Positions 53,383 to 62,428 of a stretch of 64,000 bases of DNA are shown here, one piece after another. The DNA is from Lactobacillus kullabergensis. GTDB lineage: Bacteria > Bacillota > Bacilli > Lactobacillales > Lactobacillaceae. A program made the translations under genes and the position numbers. How positions within the stretch are numbered: position 1 is the first letter of the stretch; every line of letters starts with the position of its first letter. The notes under the pieces were generated by a model. That model saw nothing but the letters and a program-made list of their open reading frames with translations. It was not told the origin of the DNA and made no database searches. The DNA lies in contig NZ_KQ033871.1 of the NCBI RefSeq assembly GCF_000967195.1, positions 1,867,035 to 1,931,034 on the forward strand, written 5' to 3'.

Positions 53383-54378
53383 TTAAATCTGCAAATGCTG
53401 ATTTTTCTGTCTAAATTGTTTGGGGGTTTCACCAAATTTTTCATAAAACTTACTATAGAAAAAAGTTGTATTTTTAATACCTACGTTTAACATAATTTCA
53501 GTGATAGGCAATGACGTTTCAGATAGAAGAAATTTTGCTCTTTTTAACTGTGTTTCAATTTTAATCTGAGAAAAATTTTTACCAGTTACTTCTTTTAACA
53601 ACTTATAAATTGTGCTAACAGAAAAATGAAGTTCTTTTGCTACTTCATTGAGTGAACAATTGCCATCTTTCTTCTCAATAGTTTGCAAAATCTGTAAAAC
53701 ATTCTTATCGGCCGTATTGACAATTAAATTTTGATTATCATCACCAATTATCCTGCTCAAATAAAAAAATAAAATCGAACAATAATTTTCAATTATGTTA
53801 ATACTATTGGATTTAGGAAAATAATGCTCTTCTAAAAGCATATCAAAAATTTGCGCAAATTTTTTTGTGTTTTCTGTATGAAAGATTAAAAAGTTATCGG
53901 AGCTTTGTTTACCTATAATTGCATTCAACAAAAATCTGCTCAAAGTATCTGAACCGTTAAACTGTGATAAAAAGTTTGAAGAAAAATATTCTTTTTTAAA
54001 CATTATATTAAAAACTATGTCCTTAGTTCCCTTATATGCGGCACTATTTATAACATCTGTATCTAAAATACATACATCACCTTTCCTCAAAGTAATTTTT
54101 CTACCATTAATAAAAAATGTACATTTCCCGGAATAAATATAATTCATTTCCATATCTTTATGTAAATGCGGTGGTATTGTTGTATATCGTGTTTCGCGAA
54201 TCATACCTATTTTGTTTTCCTTTAACGTATTGACAAAATCAAAGAAGAATACTTGATGACCATGATAATTTTTAGTTTTTAATGTTTTGTAAAAAGGACT
54301 TAATTTGTTCTTATTTCGTAAATGCCATTCTTCGCTATCTGTAGTTTGAAAAATTTTTTGCTGTAATAATTTGCTCAC
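53383..54378 (-). CDS. AraC-family transcriptional regulator
   Basis: The 331-residue protein has an N-terminal cupin-like sensor (HLHKDMEMNYIYSGKCTFFI near 72-91, then KGDVCILDTDVINSA). The C-terminal double helix-turn-helix (about 235-325) has LNEVAKELHFSVSTIYKLLK and the conserved ITEIMLNVGIKNTTFFYSKF and YEKFGETPKQFRQ. It is divergent from the beta-glucoside genes by 120 bases and is their likely activator, sensing a sugar or phospho-sugar. Confidence 0.9.
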   Translation of the reverse strand: MSKLLQQKIFQTTDSEEWHLRNKNKLSPFYKTLKTKNYHGHQVFFFDFVNTLKENKIGMIRETRYTTIPPHLHKDMEMNYIYSGKCTFFINGRKITLRKGDVCILDTDVINSAAYKGTKDIVFNIMFKKEYFSSNFLSQFNGSDTLSRFLLNAIIGKQSSDNFLIFHTENTKKFAQIFDMLLEEHYFPKSNSINIIENYCSILFFYLSRIIGDDNQNLIVNTADKNVLQILQTIEKKDGNCSLNEVAKELHFSVSTIYKLLKEVTGKNFSQIKIETQLKRAKFLLSETSLPITEIMLNVGIKNTTFFYSKFYEKFGETPKQFRQKNQHLQI

Positions 54379-54458
54379 AATGTTACCTTAATGAATATGA
54401 TAAAAAATAAAACTGTTAATGATATTTAAATGATTTACAACTCCAATTATTATAGCAT

Positions 54459-54472
54459 TGTAAGCGGTACAA
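54459..54472 (+). promoter_or_regulatory. cre-like box of the beta-glucoside operon
   Basis: TGTAAGCGGTACAA matches the cre consensus at 12 of 14 positions and also forms the inverted repeat TTGTA/TACAA (54458-54472). TATAGC at 54451-54456 is a possible -10 box just before it, so CcpA or a related repressor could block the promoter. Confidence 0.5.
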
Positions 54473-54498
54473 AAACTTAGAAAGTGAGTTAAATAAAT

Positions 54499-55962
54499 AT
54501 GAAGAAAAAAGATTATGATAAAAATTACCTGCTTGGAGGAGCAATTGCATGTTCTCAAGCAGACGGAGGCTTTCAAGAAGGAGGCAAAGGAATTTCTACG
54601 CAAGATTTACGCTACCTAGATCCTAGCTGGACACCTGAGCAAATTGAAGATAAGCACCAAAATAATCCTTTTTCACAAGAAGAATTTGATCAAGCTTTAA
54701 AAGATCAGGGAACAAAATATTATCCCCTCAGAAGAGGTATTGATTTTTACCATCATTATAAAGAAGATATAAAAATGCTGGCAGAAATGGGATTACAAAT
54801 TTTTCGTACTTCAATTTGTTGGTCAAGAATCTTTCCTAATGGTGATGACCAAGAACCAAATGAAGAAGGAATCAAATATTATCGTGATATGTTTACTGAG
54901 TGTAAAAAATACGGCATAAAAGTTTTTGCCACAATGATTCACTATGACATCCCCGTTAATTTGGTCATAAAATACGGTGGCTGGAAAAACAGAAAAATTA
55001 TTTCATTTTTCGAAAAATATGTAACTGTTTTATATAAAAGATTAGGTGACTTGGTAGATTACTGGTTGCCGTTCAATGAAATAAACGCTGCTAAGTTTTC
55101 CCCTTGGGATGGGGTTTGCCTAATACCCGGTACAGAAAAAAACATGGACCAGGAGATTTTCCAATGCTTACATCACCAGTTCTTATGTAGTGCAAGAGCG
55201 GTACAACTTGGACGAGAACTTGTGCCAGGAAAACTAGTTGGCGGTATGATTGCCCGTTTCACTACTTACCCCGCTACTTCAAAGCCAGAAGACAATTTGC
55301 AAGCCATCCAAGATGACCAGTATTCAAATTGGTTTTACTTAGACGTTTTAGCAAGGGGCTATTATCCAGAATACATGAAACGTTATTTTGATAAAATCAA
55401 CGTTCACATTCACTTTGAGCCCGGTGATAAAGAATTATTAAAAGACGGAACTGTTGGCTTTGTTTCCTTCTCATACTACTTTTCACAAGTATCTACCAAT
55501 GATGATAATTGGGAACAAACAGCAGGCAATCTGATTATGACTAAGAAAAACCCTTATCTAAAGGAATCCGAGTGGGGTTGGCAAATCGATCCTATTGGCT
55601 TAAGGTTCACTCTTAACCAAATATATGATCGCTATCACCTACCAATTATTGTTGCAGAAAATGGTATTGGTGCCCATGACGAATTGACTTCAGATCACAA
55701 AGTACACGACGATTACCGCATCGCATATCTTAGTGCCCATATAGATCAATTAGATGAAGCTGTAAAAGATGGCGTAAATTTAATTGCTTACACCATGTGG
55801 GGCATAATCGATATTGTTTCTTGCGGTCCGTTAACCATGGATAAACGATACGGTGTAATCTATGTTGATTTAGATAATGGCGGTAAAGGCACAGGAAAAA
55901 GATACAAAAAGGACTCACTTTACTGGTATAAGAACAAGATTAAAGAACATATCAACAATTAA
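54499..55962 (+). CDS. 6-phospho-beta-glucosidase, glycoside hydrolase family 1
   Basis: The 487-residue GH1 enzyme has the N-terminal GGAIACSQADGGFQEGGKG, the acid/base glutamate in LPFNEINA near 193 and the nucleophile glutamate in IVAENGIG near 388. The C-terminal KRYGVIYVDLDN carries the phosphate-binding lysine/tyrosine region of phospho-glucosidases. It splits phosphorylated beta-glucosides in the cytoplasm. It lies 30 bases before the matching PTS permease gene and opposite an AraC regulator. Confidence 0.93.
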   Translation: MKKKDYDKNYLLGGAIACSQADGGFQEGGKGISTQDLRYLDPSWTPEQIEDKHQNNPFSQEEFDQALKDQGTKYYPLRRGIDFYHHYKEDIKMLAEMGLQIFRTSICWSRIFPNGDDQEPNEEGIKYYRDMFTECKKYGIKVFATMIHYDIPVNLVIKYGGWKNRKIISFFEKYVTVLYKRLGDLVDYWLPFNEINAAKFSPWDGVCLIPGTEKNMDQEIFQCLHHQFLCSARAVQLGRELVPGKLVGGMIARFTTYPATSKPEDNLQAIQDDQYSNWFYLDVLARGYYPEYMKRYFDKINVHIHFEPGDKELLKDGTVGFVSFSYYFSQVSTNDDNWEQTAGNLIMTKKNPYLKESEWGWQIDPIGLRFTLNQIYDRYHLPIIVAENGIGAHDELTSDHKVHDDYRIAYLSAHIDQLDEAVKDGVNLIAYTMWGIIDIVSCGPLTMDKRYGVIYVDLDNGGKGTGKRYKKDSLYWYKNKIKEHINN

Positions 55963-55992
55963 TCTCGTTAGTACCAGAAAGGAAAATTTATA

Positions 55993-57843
55993 ATGGAAAA
56001 GAAGGAGTTAGCAAAGAGTATAATTAATTATCTGGGTGGAAATAATAACATCAATAACTATTGGCATTGTGTTACTAGGCTTAGATTTACTATAAAAGAT
56101 GCTAGCAAAGCAAAATTAGCAAAAATTGATAATTTACAAGGCGTTCTTGGAACTACTATCAAAAGCAATCAATATCAAATAGTAATTGGTCCAAACGTGG
56201 ATTCAGTTTTTGCAGAAATTGAGAAAATCCTAGGTCCTCAGCAAAGCGATAATAGCCAAGATCAAGGTAAACACAAGTTTAAAATCACTGGAAAAGTAAT
56301 TCTAGATGTCATTTCAGGAGTTTTTCAACCAATTTTACCGGCATTAGTTGCAGGAGGCATGCTAAAGGGGATTTTGGCAATAGTTCTAGCAATTTCACCA
56401 GGACTCGAAAAAAACACCACAATGGCCCTATTTAATTTAATCGCTGATGTTCCTTTTTACTTTTTGCCATTCTTACTGGCAATTTCATCAGCACGCAAAT
56501 TTAAATTAAATGAATTTCTCGGTATTTGTATGGCCGGTGCATTGCTTTATCCGACGTTTGTTGCCAAAATAGCTAGTGGTCATTCTGGATTGACATTATT
56601 CGGCTTAAATATTCCAGTATTTAACTACGCCTCTTCTGTTTTTCCAGTTATTTTAGGCGTGGGATTAATGGCCATTATTTATCACTTTGTTGACCGCTTT
56701 ATACCCGACGTATTAAAGTTGGTAGTAGTTCCTGCCATAACTTTAATTACTGCTGTGCCAATTGCAATGTGGATTTTAGCGCCACTAGGAGCATATGGCG
56801 GTCAGTATCTAGCTGATGGCATAGTATGGTTATTCCATAAAGCAGGTTTGTTAGCAGGATTTTTATTAGGATTTTTCATGCCATTAATCGTTTTAACAGG
56901 TATGCATCAATCAACATCTCCTATTCAAATTCAGAACATCGCTACATTAGGTTATGATTACTTATTGCCAGTGTCTTTTGTACACAATATGGCCGAATCC
57001 GGAGCAGCTTTTGGCACTTCTTTAAGAATGAAAAATAAAGAATTACGTGCCGCAGGATTATCTACCAGTTTCTCTGCTTTCATAGGCATTTCTGAGCCTG
57101 CTCTTTATACAGTTAATGTAGTTCATAAAAGTTCCATGTTAGCAGCAATGTGTGGTTCCGGAGTTGGTGGCATGCTAACCGTTTTACTTGGTATTAAGTG
57201 CTATGCATTTGTAATGCCCGGCATCACTTCTCTGCCAGTTTATGTCAAGTCAGGTCAAGGTTTTACCAATGCTTTGTTAATGATTATCTGCTTAATAGCA
57301 GCTTTCTTAACTAGTGCTCTAGTGGCAGTAATTTTGGGTGGAAAAGTTGCTAGGGAAAATGATACAAAACCAACTTCTACACAAAGCATGACTTTTTCTA
57401 CTCCTGCTGCTGGAGTTGTAATTCCATTGGAAGATGTAGCTGATTCGGTTTTTGCCAGCAAAACGATGGGTGACGGTTTTGCAGTTAAGCCTTCTGAAGG
57501 CAGCATCTATGCTCCAGTTTCAGGTAAAGTTACTATGTTGGCTGAAACAAAACACGGAATCGGTATTACCACAAATAATGGACTAGAAGTTTTAATACAT
57601 TTAGGTATTGATACAGTTGAACTAAAAGGCAATCCCTTTAAGCTCTTTATTAAAGAAGGCGATGAGGTTGTCTCTGGTCAAAAAATTGCATTCATGGATA
57701 TTAAGCAAGTTAAAGATAGTGGCAAGGATCCAACTGTCATCGTGGTAATTACAAATTCAAAAGACAAGGTTAAAAATATTAAATACACTCTGACAAATAA
57801 ACCTGCCGCAGATTTCGACGAGGTAATGTCTGTGCAATTATAA
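55993..57843 (+). CDS. beta-glucoside PTS transporter EIIBCA
   Basis: The 616-residue permease takes up and phosphorylates a beta-glucoside. Domains in order are IIB (1-90, phospho-cysteine in NYWHCVTRLRF near 26), IIC (about 100-455, ten or so helices, with GMHQSTSPIQIQN and ISEPALYTVN), and IIA (about 475-616, APVSGKVTML and phospho-histidine in VLIHLGIDTVEL near 538). It follows the phospho-beta-glucosidase gene. The leader lacks a RAT element, so AraC-type rather than BglG-type control fits. Confidence 0.94.
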   Translation: MEKKELAKSIINYLGGNNNINNYWHCVTRLRFTIKDASKAKLAKIDNLQGVLGTTIKSNQYQIVIGPNVDSVFAEIEKILGPQQSDNSQDQGKHKFKITGKVILDVISGVFQPILPALVAGGMLKGILAIVLAISPGLEKNTTMALFNLIADVPFYFLPFLLAISSARKFKLNEFLGICMAGALLYPTFVAKIASGHSGLTLFGLNIPVFNYASSVFPVILGVGLMAIIYHFVDRFIPDVLKLVVVPAITLITAVPIAMWILAPLGAYGGQYLADGIVWLFHKAGLLAGFLLGFFMPLIVLTGMHQSTSPIQIQNIATLGYDYLLPVSFVHNMAESGAAFGTSLRMKNKELRAAGLSTSFSAFIGISEPALYTVNVVHKSSMLAAMCGSGVGGMLTVLLGIKCYAFVMPGITSLPVYVKSGQGFTNALLMIICLIAAFLTSALVAVILGGKVARENDTKPTSTQSMTFSTPAAGVVIPLEDVADSVFASKTMGDGFAVKPSEGSIYAPVSGKVTMLAETKHGIGITTNNGLEVLIHLGIDTVELKGNPFKLFIKEGDEVVSGQKIAFMDIKQVKDSGKDPTVIVVITNSKDKVKNIKYTLTNKPAADFDEVMSVQL

Positions 57844-57859
57844 AATTTAAATATACACC

Positions 57860-57898
57860 AAAAACGTGATTCTGTTTTCATAGCAGGATCACGTTTTT
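57860..57898. terminator. bidirectional terminator
   Basis: AAAAACGTGAT pairs with ATCACGTTTTT, with a smaller CTG/CAG extension. It separates the PTS gene (plus) from the Nif3-like gene (minus). Confidence 0.87.
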
Positions 57899-57942
57899 AA
57901 TTTGCTATTTATAATTGATAGAGATAATTGATAGAGAATTAA

Positions 57943-58848
57943 TCAATTTTCTGAAATAAAATGATACATATCACCAGATTGGACAAATTTAACTGGTATT
58001 TCTAAACTTTTAATAGCTTGTGGCAACCATTTCTCCATGTAGCGCATCCCTGCCTCTTCTGTGTTGAAGTGTCCAATTTGAACAATTGTCTTATTCAATC
58101 CCAACATGTTACTGTCCCTAATGTACTCTGCCAACGTAAAATCAATCATTTCCATCGTTAATATACAATCAATTTTTTCTTTATTAATTAAGTTAATAGT
58201 TTCATTGGCATCACCTAGATTATGAAAGGGAATAATAGCTTTTCTTACAGGAGTATCAGGTGCCCCTTCAATTCGGCAACCATTTAAGTGCAACTTGGTT
58301 AACAAATGATGTGAAATGCTTCTTGCTGTAGTACCAACTGGAAAATCAAAGTAGAATGGAATGCCATTAAAGTTTTTCATAAACTTTGTCCAACCAAGTT
58401 CTTGCGCATAGCCATAAAAAATACCATCTGCCCACCCATCAGGACTTTCACTAGCCGGAATACCTGAATGTAGATGATCATGGTCTCTTCTCACCACGAT
58501 TTTATATTGATCTAATAGCTCCTTCTTTTTTGCGAAAGTTTCATTGTGATTTTCTTTGAGCCAGTTTGTATGATCGCCATGATTCCAAAACATTGCCTCA
58601 TGACAAATAATTAGATTGGCTCCGATTTCATGAGCTTTCTCAACTACTGCCACACTGGGCCAACAAGTAGTAACAACACCTGTGCATTCGTCATTTAAGT
58701 GCTTTTGTCCATAAAGAATTTTATCTCTATCAGTATCATGTCCCAGCTTAGTTAGCTTTCCAGTTATTTCTAGTCCCTCAAATTCTTTGACATCTATTTC
58801 ACCTCGCTCATATTGAATTAGATTATCTATTACATTTGCAATTTTCAT
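57943..58848 (-). CDS. Nif3-like dinuclear-metal protein
   Basis: The 301-residue protein resembles the Nif3/GTP cyclohydrolase I type 2 family: VAVVEKAHEIGANLIICHEA then MFWNHGDHTNW (metal histidines), HDHLHSGIP, and the C-terminal LTMEMIDFTLAEYIRD and IVQIGHFNTEEAGMRYMEKW (H-x-x-x-E). Members hydrolyse or modify small molecules, but few have known substrates. The start at 58848 follows GAGGTGGG; the ATG at 58866 abuts the antiterminator stop. It ends a mannose-class PTS operon, where a sugar-modifying role would be new. Confidence 0.82.
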   Translation of the reverse strand: MKIANVIDNLIQYERGEIDVKEFEGLEITGKLTKLGHDTDRDKILYGQKHLNDECTGVVTTCWPSVAVVEKAHEIGANLIICHEAMFWNHGDHTNWLKENHNETFAKKKELLDQYKIVVRRDHDHLHSGIPASESPDGWADGIFYGYAQELGWTKFMKNFNGIPFYFDFPVGTTARSISHHLLTKLHLNGCRIEGAPDTPVRKAIIPFHNLGDANETINLINKEKIDCILTMEMIDFTLAEYIRDSNMLGLNKTIVQIGHFNTEEAGMRYMEKWLPQAIKSLEIPVKFVQSGDMYHFISEN

Positions 58849-58866
58849 TAGTTTATCCCACCTCAT

Positions 58867-59724
58867 TTATTCATCTTGTGAACTATTTTCTACCTGCTTT
58901 AAATGAATAACTAAATAAAGACGCTCACTGCTATTTAATTTATAATCCATTTCCTGGAAAAAGTAATCTTGTACTTTTTTAAGAGTTCCTTTTAATTCTG
59001 GAGACTGTTTTAAAAAGGAATCTAATATCTGTTTATTATCTTGAGACTTATCATTTAAATACGTATTATTGGTTTGAATTTGTGAAATCAAAAATTTCAA
59101 GTGAACTGTCAGCCTTTCAAGTGCTGTTGGCTTAGCAGGATAGCCTAAATCCCTGATAATAATTTGCAATATTTTGCTTAAATGTAATGTAACGTAATTT
59201 TTATTTGTCTGCTGTTCCTCGTTAATAGGACTAATTTCATTTTCAACAAAGTGAATTGCAATTAAACTGGTTTCACCAGATGCTAATTTAACATTAAAGG
59301 TGGCATTGATCCTTTTAACACTTTCTTTAGCCTCCTCATATTCAAGGGGATAAACATTTTTGACACTAGTCAAAGATGAAATATTGTTATTACTATTCCT
59401 TTTAACAGCAAAATAGATATGATCGGCTAAACTAATAATCAAAAATTGATTAAACTTAGTTCCCAATTTTTTCTCTGCATGATCAACAATATTCTTTGAT
59501 ACTGCTAAATATTCAAGTGGTACATTTTCCAGTAAATTTGATAATGAATTAAGCCATTCTGGATCCTTAATATTCTTTATAAAAGTCTGAACACCTTTGC
59601 CCTTATTAATTTGATCTCCAGGTTGCTTTTTGAAGCCAATACCTTTACCAAAAAGAATAGCTTGTTGATGATTTTTGATATTAACCAGAACAACATTATT
59701 ATTAAAGGCTTTTACTACTTCCAT
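58867..59724 (-). CDS. BglG/LicT-family transcription antiterminator
   Basis: The 285-residue protein has an N-terminal RNA-binding CAT domain (about 1-55: VVKAFNNNVVLVN, ILFGKGIGFKKQPGD) and two PRD domains (about 65-170 and 175-280). Their regulatory histidines include ISLADHIYFAVKR and ERLTVHLKFLI. It binds RAT RNA hairpins and blocks terminators when its PRDs are suitably phosphorylated by the PTS. Two RAT/terminator leaders lie nearby (62276-62371 and 63512-63583), so they are its likely targets. It is fifth in the PTS operon. Confidence 0.92.
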   Translation of the reverse strand: MEVVKAFNNNVVLVNIKNHQQAILFGKGIGFKKQPGDQINKGKGVQTFIKNIKDPEWLNSLSNLLENVPLEYLAVSKNIVDHAEKKLGTKFNQFLIISLADHIYFAVKRNSNNNISSLTSVKNVYPLEYEEAKESVKRINATFNVKLASGETSLIAIHFVENEISPINEEQQTNKNYVTLHLSKILQIIIRDLGYPAKPTALERLTVHLKFLISQIQTNNTYLNDKSQDNKQILDSFLKQSPELKGTLKKVQDYFFQEMDYKLNSSERLYLVIHLKQVENSSQDE

Positions 59725-59735
59725 AACTTTATTTC

Positions 59736-60152
59736 CTATTCATCATCTGATTCATTTTCACTGTTATAATCATTCATATATACAATCTGGTTTTTAGCTT
59801 GGGCTATTAATTCTTGGATTTTTTGCTTCTTTAACTGCTTACTTGGATCAAGTATAATTGACAACACTAAAGCCAAATTAACGCCAGTAATTACATTGAC
59901 ATTTTCTCTTTTGATTAATTGTGAACAATTCTGATTGACACTGCCACCTAATAAATCAGTTAACAAAAATACTTGATCTTGTTCACTAAAATCACTTATT
60001 AATTTTGTGAGTTCTTGGATTGGAAATTCATTTTTACCATCTTCATAAGCACAAAGATAATGGATATTTTTAATATCACCCGCAAAAAATTTAACCGTTT
60101 CAGCCATACCTTTTGCTAAAGTTTTATGTGAAATAATTACTATTTGTTTCAT
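59736..60152 (-). CDS. PTS mannose-family EIIA
   Basis: The 138-residue domain protein starts KQIVIISHKTLAKGMAETVK, with the phospho-acceptor histidine at residue 9 as in mannose/sorbose-class EIIA. VFLLTDLLGGSVNQNC near 63 is also typical. It passes phosphate from HPr to the EIIB. The C-terminal tail is acidic (NSENESDDE). One base separates it from the IID gene. Confidence 0.9.
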   Translation of the reverse strand: MKQIVIISHKTLAKGMAETVKFFAGDIKNIHYLCAYEDGKNEFPIQELTKLISDFSEQDQVFLLTDLLGGSVNQNCSQLIKRENVNVITGVNLALVLSIILDPSKQLKKQKIQELIAQAKNQIVYMNDYNSENESDDE

Positions 60153-60153
60153 A

Positions 60154-60975
60154 TTAAGCCTTTAAAATTCCTAATGCAGCACCAACCATGGCAATAACAA
60201 TTACCATTAAAATTAATGTGGTCATTTTACGTCCTTTTTTTAACATCCAATATAGTAAAGCCGTCAATAATACTGGTAATAATCCTGGCATTAATTGGTC
60301 TAAAATATGTTGCCCTGTAAGTGTCACACCAGCCTGACTAAACTTCAATGCTAATTGAAAATTGATTGTGGAAGGAACAATTGCACCGATTACGGCAATT
60401 CCCAATACTGAAACAGCATCTGTTAATGCAGAAAGTTTATCACTCATATTGGTCATTAAAGCAGTTCCAGAGTCATAGCCAACATTATATAAGAATGAAC
60501 GTAAGAAAAAGAATAAAATATAAACGGCTAAGTATATCCACATGCCAACACTGTTACCATGCTTACCCATTGAAGCGGCAATGGCACCCAACACAGTTGG
60601 AAATAGTACCCAAATTAAGGTATCACCGATACCTGAAAAGGGTCCCATTAAAGCAGTCTTTAAATCCTGAACTGCTTGCAAAGATTTGGTTTTGCCTTTC
60701 TCTTCAATTGCCAAAGTTGCTCCCGTGATAATCGGAGACATCCATGGATTGCAATTATAAAATTTGAATTGATTATCAATAGAAGCCTGTAAACCATCCG
60801 GATCATCTTGATAAATTTTACTAAGTGCTGGGAACAATTCCCAAACCAAAGTCGCTGCAAAGCCGCTATCGTAGTTATAAGTACTAATCGCTAGATAATG
60901 CCTTCTCATAGCTCTCCAAATATCTTTTTTGGTTAAAACTCTGCCTTCTTTTTTAGTTTCAATTTCTTTATTCAT
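60154..60975 (-). CDS. PTS mannose-family EIID
   Basis: The 273-residue membrane subunit has the EIID pattern: LTKKDIWRAMRRHYLAIST near 14, FFNCNPW-type segment (FYNCNPWMSPIITG near 72), TALMGPFSGIGDTLIWVLFPTV near 105-126, and C-terminal membrane helices. Its start overlaps the IIC gene by 8 bases. With EIIC it forms the sugar channel. Confidence 0.92.
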   Translation of the reverse strand: MNKEIETKKEGRVLTKKDIWRAMRRHYLAISTYNYDSGFAATLVWELFPALSKIYQDDPDGLQASIDNQFKFYNCNPWMSPIITGATLAIEEKGKTKSLQAVQDLKTALMGPFSGIGDTLIWVLFPTVLGAIAASMGKHGNSVGMWIYLAVYILFFFLRSFLYNVGYDSGTALMTNMSDKLSALTDAVSVLGIAVIGAIVPSTINFQLALKFSQAGVTLTGQHILDQLMPGLLPVLLTALLYWMLKKGRKMTTLILMVIVIAMVGAALGILKA

Positions 60976-61765
60976 CTTCCATATCCTCCTGTGTCAACCC
61001 ATTTGCGTTAGTAACCGAATTATTATTGCTATTAGTTTTTGCATAATTCATAAAAGTTGGAATCGCACCTGCAGCACCAATTAATGCTACCCCCAAGATT
61101 GGCATCTTTAGATATGCAGTTAGTGCAAAACCAACTAATAGCCAGTAGCCATATTTTTTAAGTGGCATATAAGTTAAAAGCATAGCCATACCAACTGCTG
61201 GCAACATTCCTCCAGCAACATTGAGACCAACCGTAAACCAGGCTGGCATGAAGTTTAAAATACTTGTAACAACGGTTTTACCAAATAGTACTGCTATAAA
61301 TACAGGTACTGCTGATTCTAAAGGCATTAATGCAGTCATAACTGGGATGAGAAGACGCATTTTACGGTATTGTCTTCTATCAGCAAGTTCATGAGCTTTA
61401 TTGGTAATAAACGAGTTCAAAATTTTAAGTAAAACATCCAACTGAATGCATATCATCCCTACAGGGACTCCAAGTGCTAGTCCAGCAGCCATTCCTTTTC
61501 CCGTACCAATCGCAACCGCTGTTGAGATTATTGCAGCTACTGCATAATCAGGTGTAGAACTGCCTCCTAAAGCTGCTACACCCAATGACATTAACTGAAT
61601 AGTTGCACCAACAACCAGTCCCATTTGAAAATCTCCTAGTATTGCGCCAACAACACAAGACCAAAACATATAGTTTGCTGGAATGATTTGCGCGGTCTCA
61701 AAATCCAGCCTTTGAATATAAGCTATTACAGTAATTAAAATGATCTGCCAAATAGTAAATCCCAT
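60968..61765 (-). CDS. PTS mannose-family EIIC
   Basis: The 265-residue membrane protein has about seven helices and the EIIC signature GDFQMGLVVGATIQLMSLG then VAALGGSSTPDY near 43-73, plus ALMPLESAVPVFIAVLFG. It begins 2 bases after the EIIB gene. The substrate of this PTS is unknown; the operon has no obvious glycosidase, aldolase or sugar-phosphate isomerase. Confidence 0.92.
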   Translation of the reverse strand: MGFTIWQIILITVIAYIQRLDFETAQIIPANYMFWSCVVGAILGDFQMGLVVGATIQLMSLGVAALGGSSTPDYAVAAIISTAVAIGTGKGMAAGLALGVPVGMICIQLDVLLKILNSFITNKAHELADRRQYRKMRLLIPVMTALMPLESAVPVFIAVLFGKTVVTSILNFMPAWFTVGLNVAGGMLPAVGMAMLLTYMPLKKYGYWLLVGFALTAYLKMPILGVALIGAAGAIPTFMNYAKTNSNNNSVTNANGLTQEDMEDE

Positions 61766-61767
61766 AA

Positions 61768-62262
61768 TTATGCCCCTGCTTTCTTACTTTTTAAAACTTT
61801 TGCTACATCAACACTGTCATCTTGAGGGACGTATTGAGAAACTATTTTACATCCCTTGTTAAGTATTGCTTGATAAATTTCAACTTGTTCAGGCTTAATA
61901 TATGCTCTTTTTGTTACCTTTATTGCATTATCAAATGTCAACGTTCCACCTAGAACCAACTTGTCAATTTTTTCCCCCTGCTCTAACAAATCGAGAAAAA
62001 CTTCAGGTGTTTGCGAGATGATAAAAACTTTTTGACGATCATACTTGTGATTACTAAAATTTTCTAGAGCAGTCTTCTTTGTGATAATTGACACTGCCAT
62101 ACCAGATGGTCTTCCCAGTCTCATTGCCTGCTTTTTTTGTGGATCATTTGCCACATCATCGTCTATTACCATCACTCTTGTAGCACCAGAGTCCGGTGCC
62201 CAGCTAGTTGCAACGATACCATGAAGTAATCTGTTATCAATTCTTGCTCCTATAATTGCCAT
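61768..62262 (-). CDS. PTS mannose-family EIIB
   Basis: The 164-residue cytoplasmic phosphocarrier has the family motif ARIDNRLLHGIVATSW with phospho-histidine near residue 15, and VMVIDDDVANDPQKKQAMRL near 34. The start at 62262 follows AGGAGG; an upstream in-frame ATG at 62304 lies in the leader terminator and is rejected. It is the first gene of the operon IIB-IIC-IID-IIA-BglG-Nif3. Confidence 0.93.
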   Translation of the reverse strand: MAIIGARIDNRLLHGIVATSWAPDSGATRVMVIDDDVANDPQKKQAMRLGRPSGMAVSIITKKTALENFSNHKYDRQKVFIISQTPEVFLDLLEQGEKIDKLVLGGTLTFDNAIKVTKRAYIKPEQVEIYQAILNKGCKIVSQYVPQDDSVDVAKVLKSKKAGA

Positions 62263-62275
62263 GTTTTTTCCTCCT

Positions 62276-62343
62276 AAAAACAAAAAACCAAAATAAAGAT
62301 TCATGATATACTTTGCAAATACATCATCATCAATATTTTGGTT
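62276..62343 (-). terminator. antiterminated leader terminator of the PTS operon
   Basis: On the minus strand AACCAAAATA pairs with TATTTTGGTT, enclosing an inner hairpin ATGATGTAT/ATATCAT, and a T run follows. The 5' arm overlaps the end of the RAT element, the classical mutually exclusive layout. Confidence 0.8.
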
Positions 62344-62371
62344 TCGCCAGTTTCTAAACTGTTACGATCCT
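62340..62371 (-). promoter_or_regulatory. ribonucleic antiterminator (RAT) 1
   Basis: On the minus strand it reads GGATCGTAACAG, a short loop, then CTGGCGAAACC. It matches the LicT/SacT/BglG RAT pattern GGATTGTTACTG...CAGGCAAAACC. A -10 TATAAT at 62388-62393 places it about ten bases after the transcript start. Confidence 0.85.
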
Positions 62372-62387
62372 TTATTCACTTATACTT

Positions 62388-62428
62388 ATTATATTATCAG
62401 CTTTATTTTAGTCATGCAAGCGCTTTTT
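62388..62428 (-). promoter_or_regulatory. PTS operon promoter with cre-like box
   Basis: The minus-strand -10 is TATAAT (62388-62393). TGCAAGCGCTTTTT (62415-62428 on the plus strand) matches the cre consensus at 12 of 14 positions and covers the -35 region, overlapping the end of the esterase gene. Confidence 0.6.

Noticed and set aside
54388..54603. Minus-strand open frame spanning the AraC/GH1 intergenic region
   Set aside because: It overlaps the start of the clear GH1 gene, has no ribosome site and reads like low-complexity translation.
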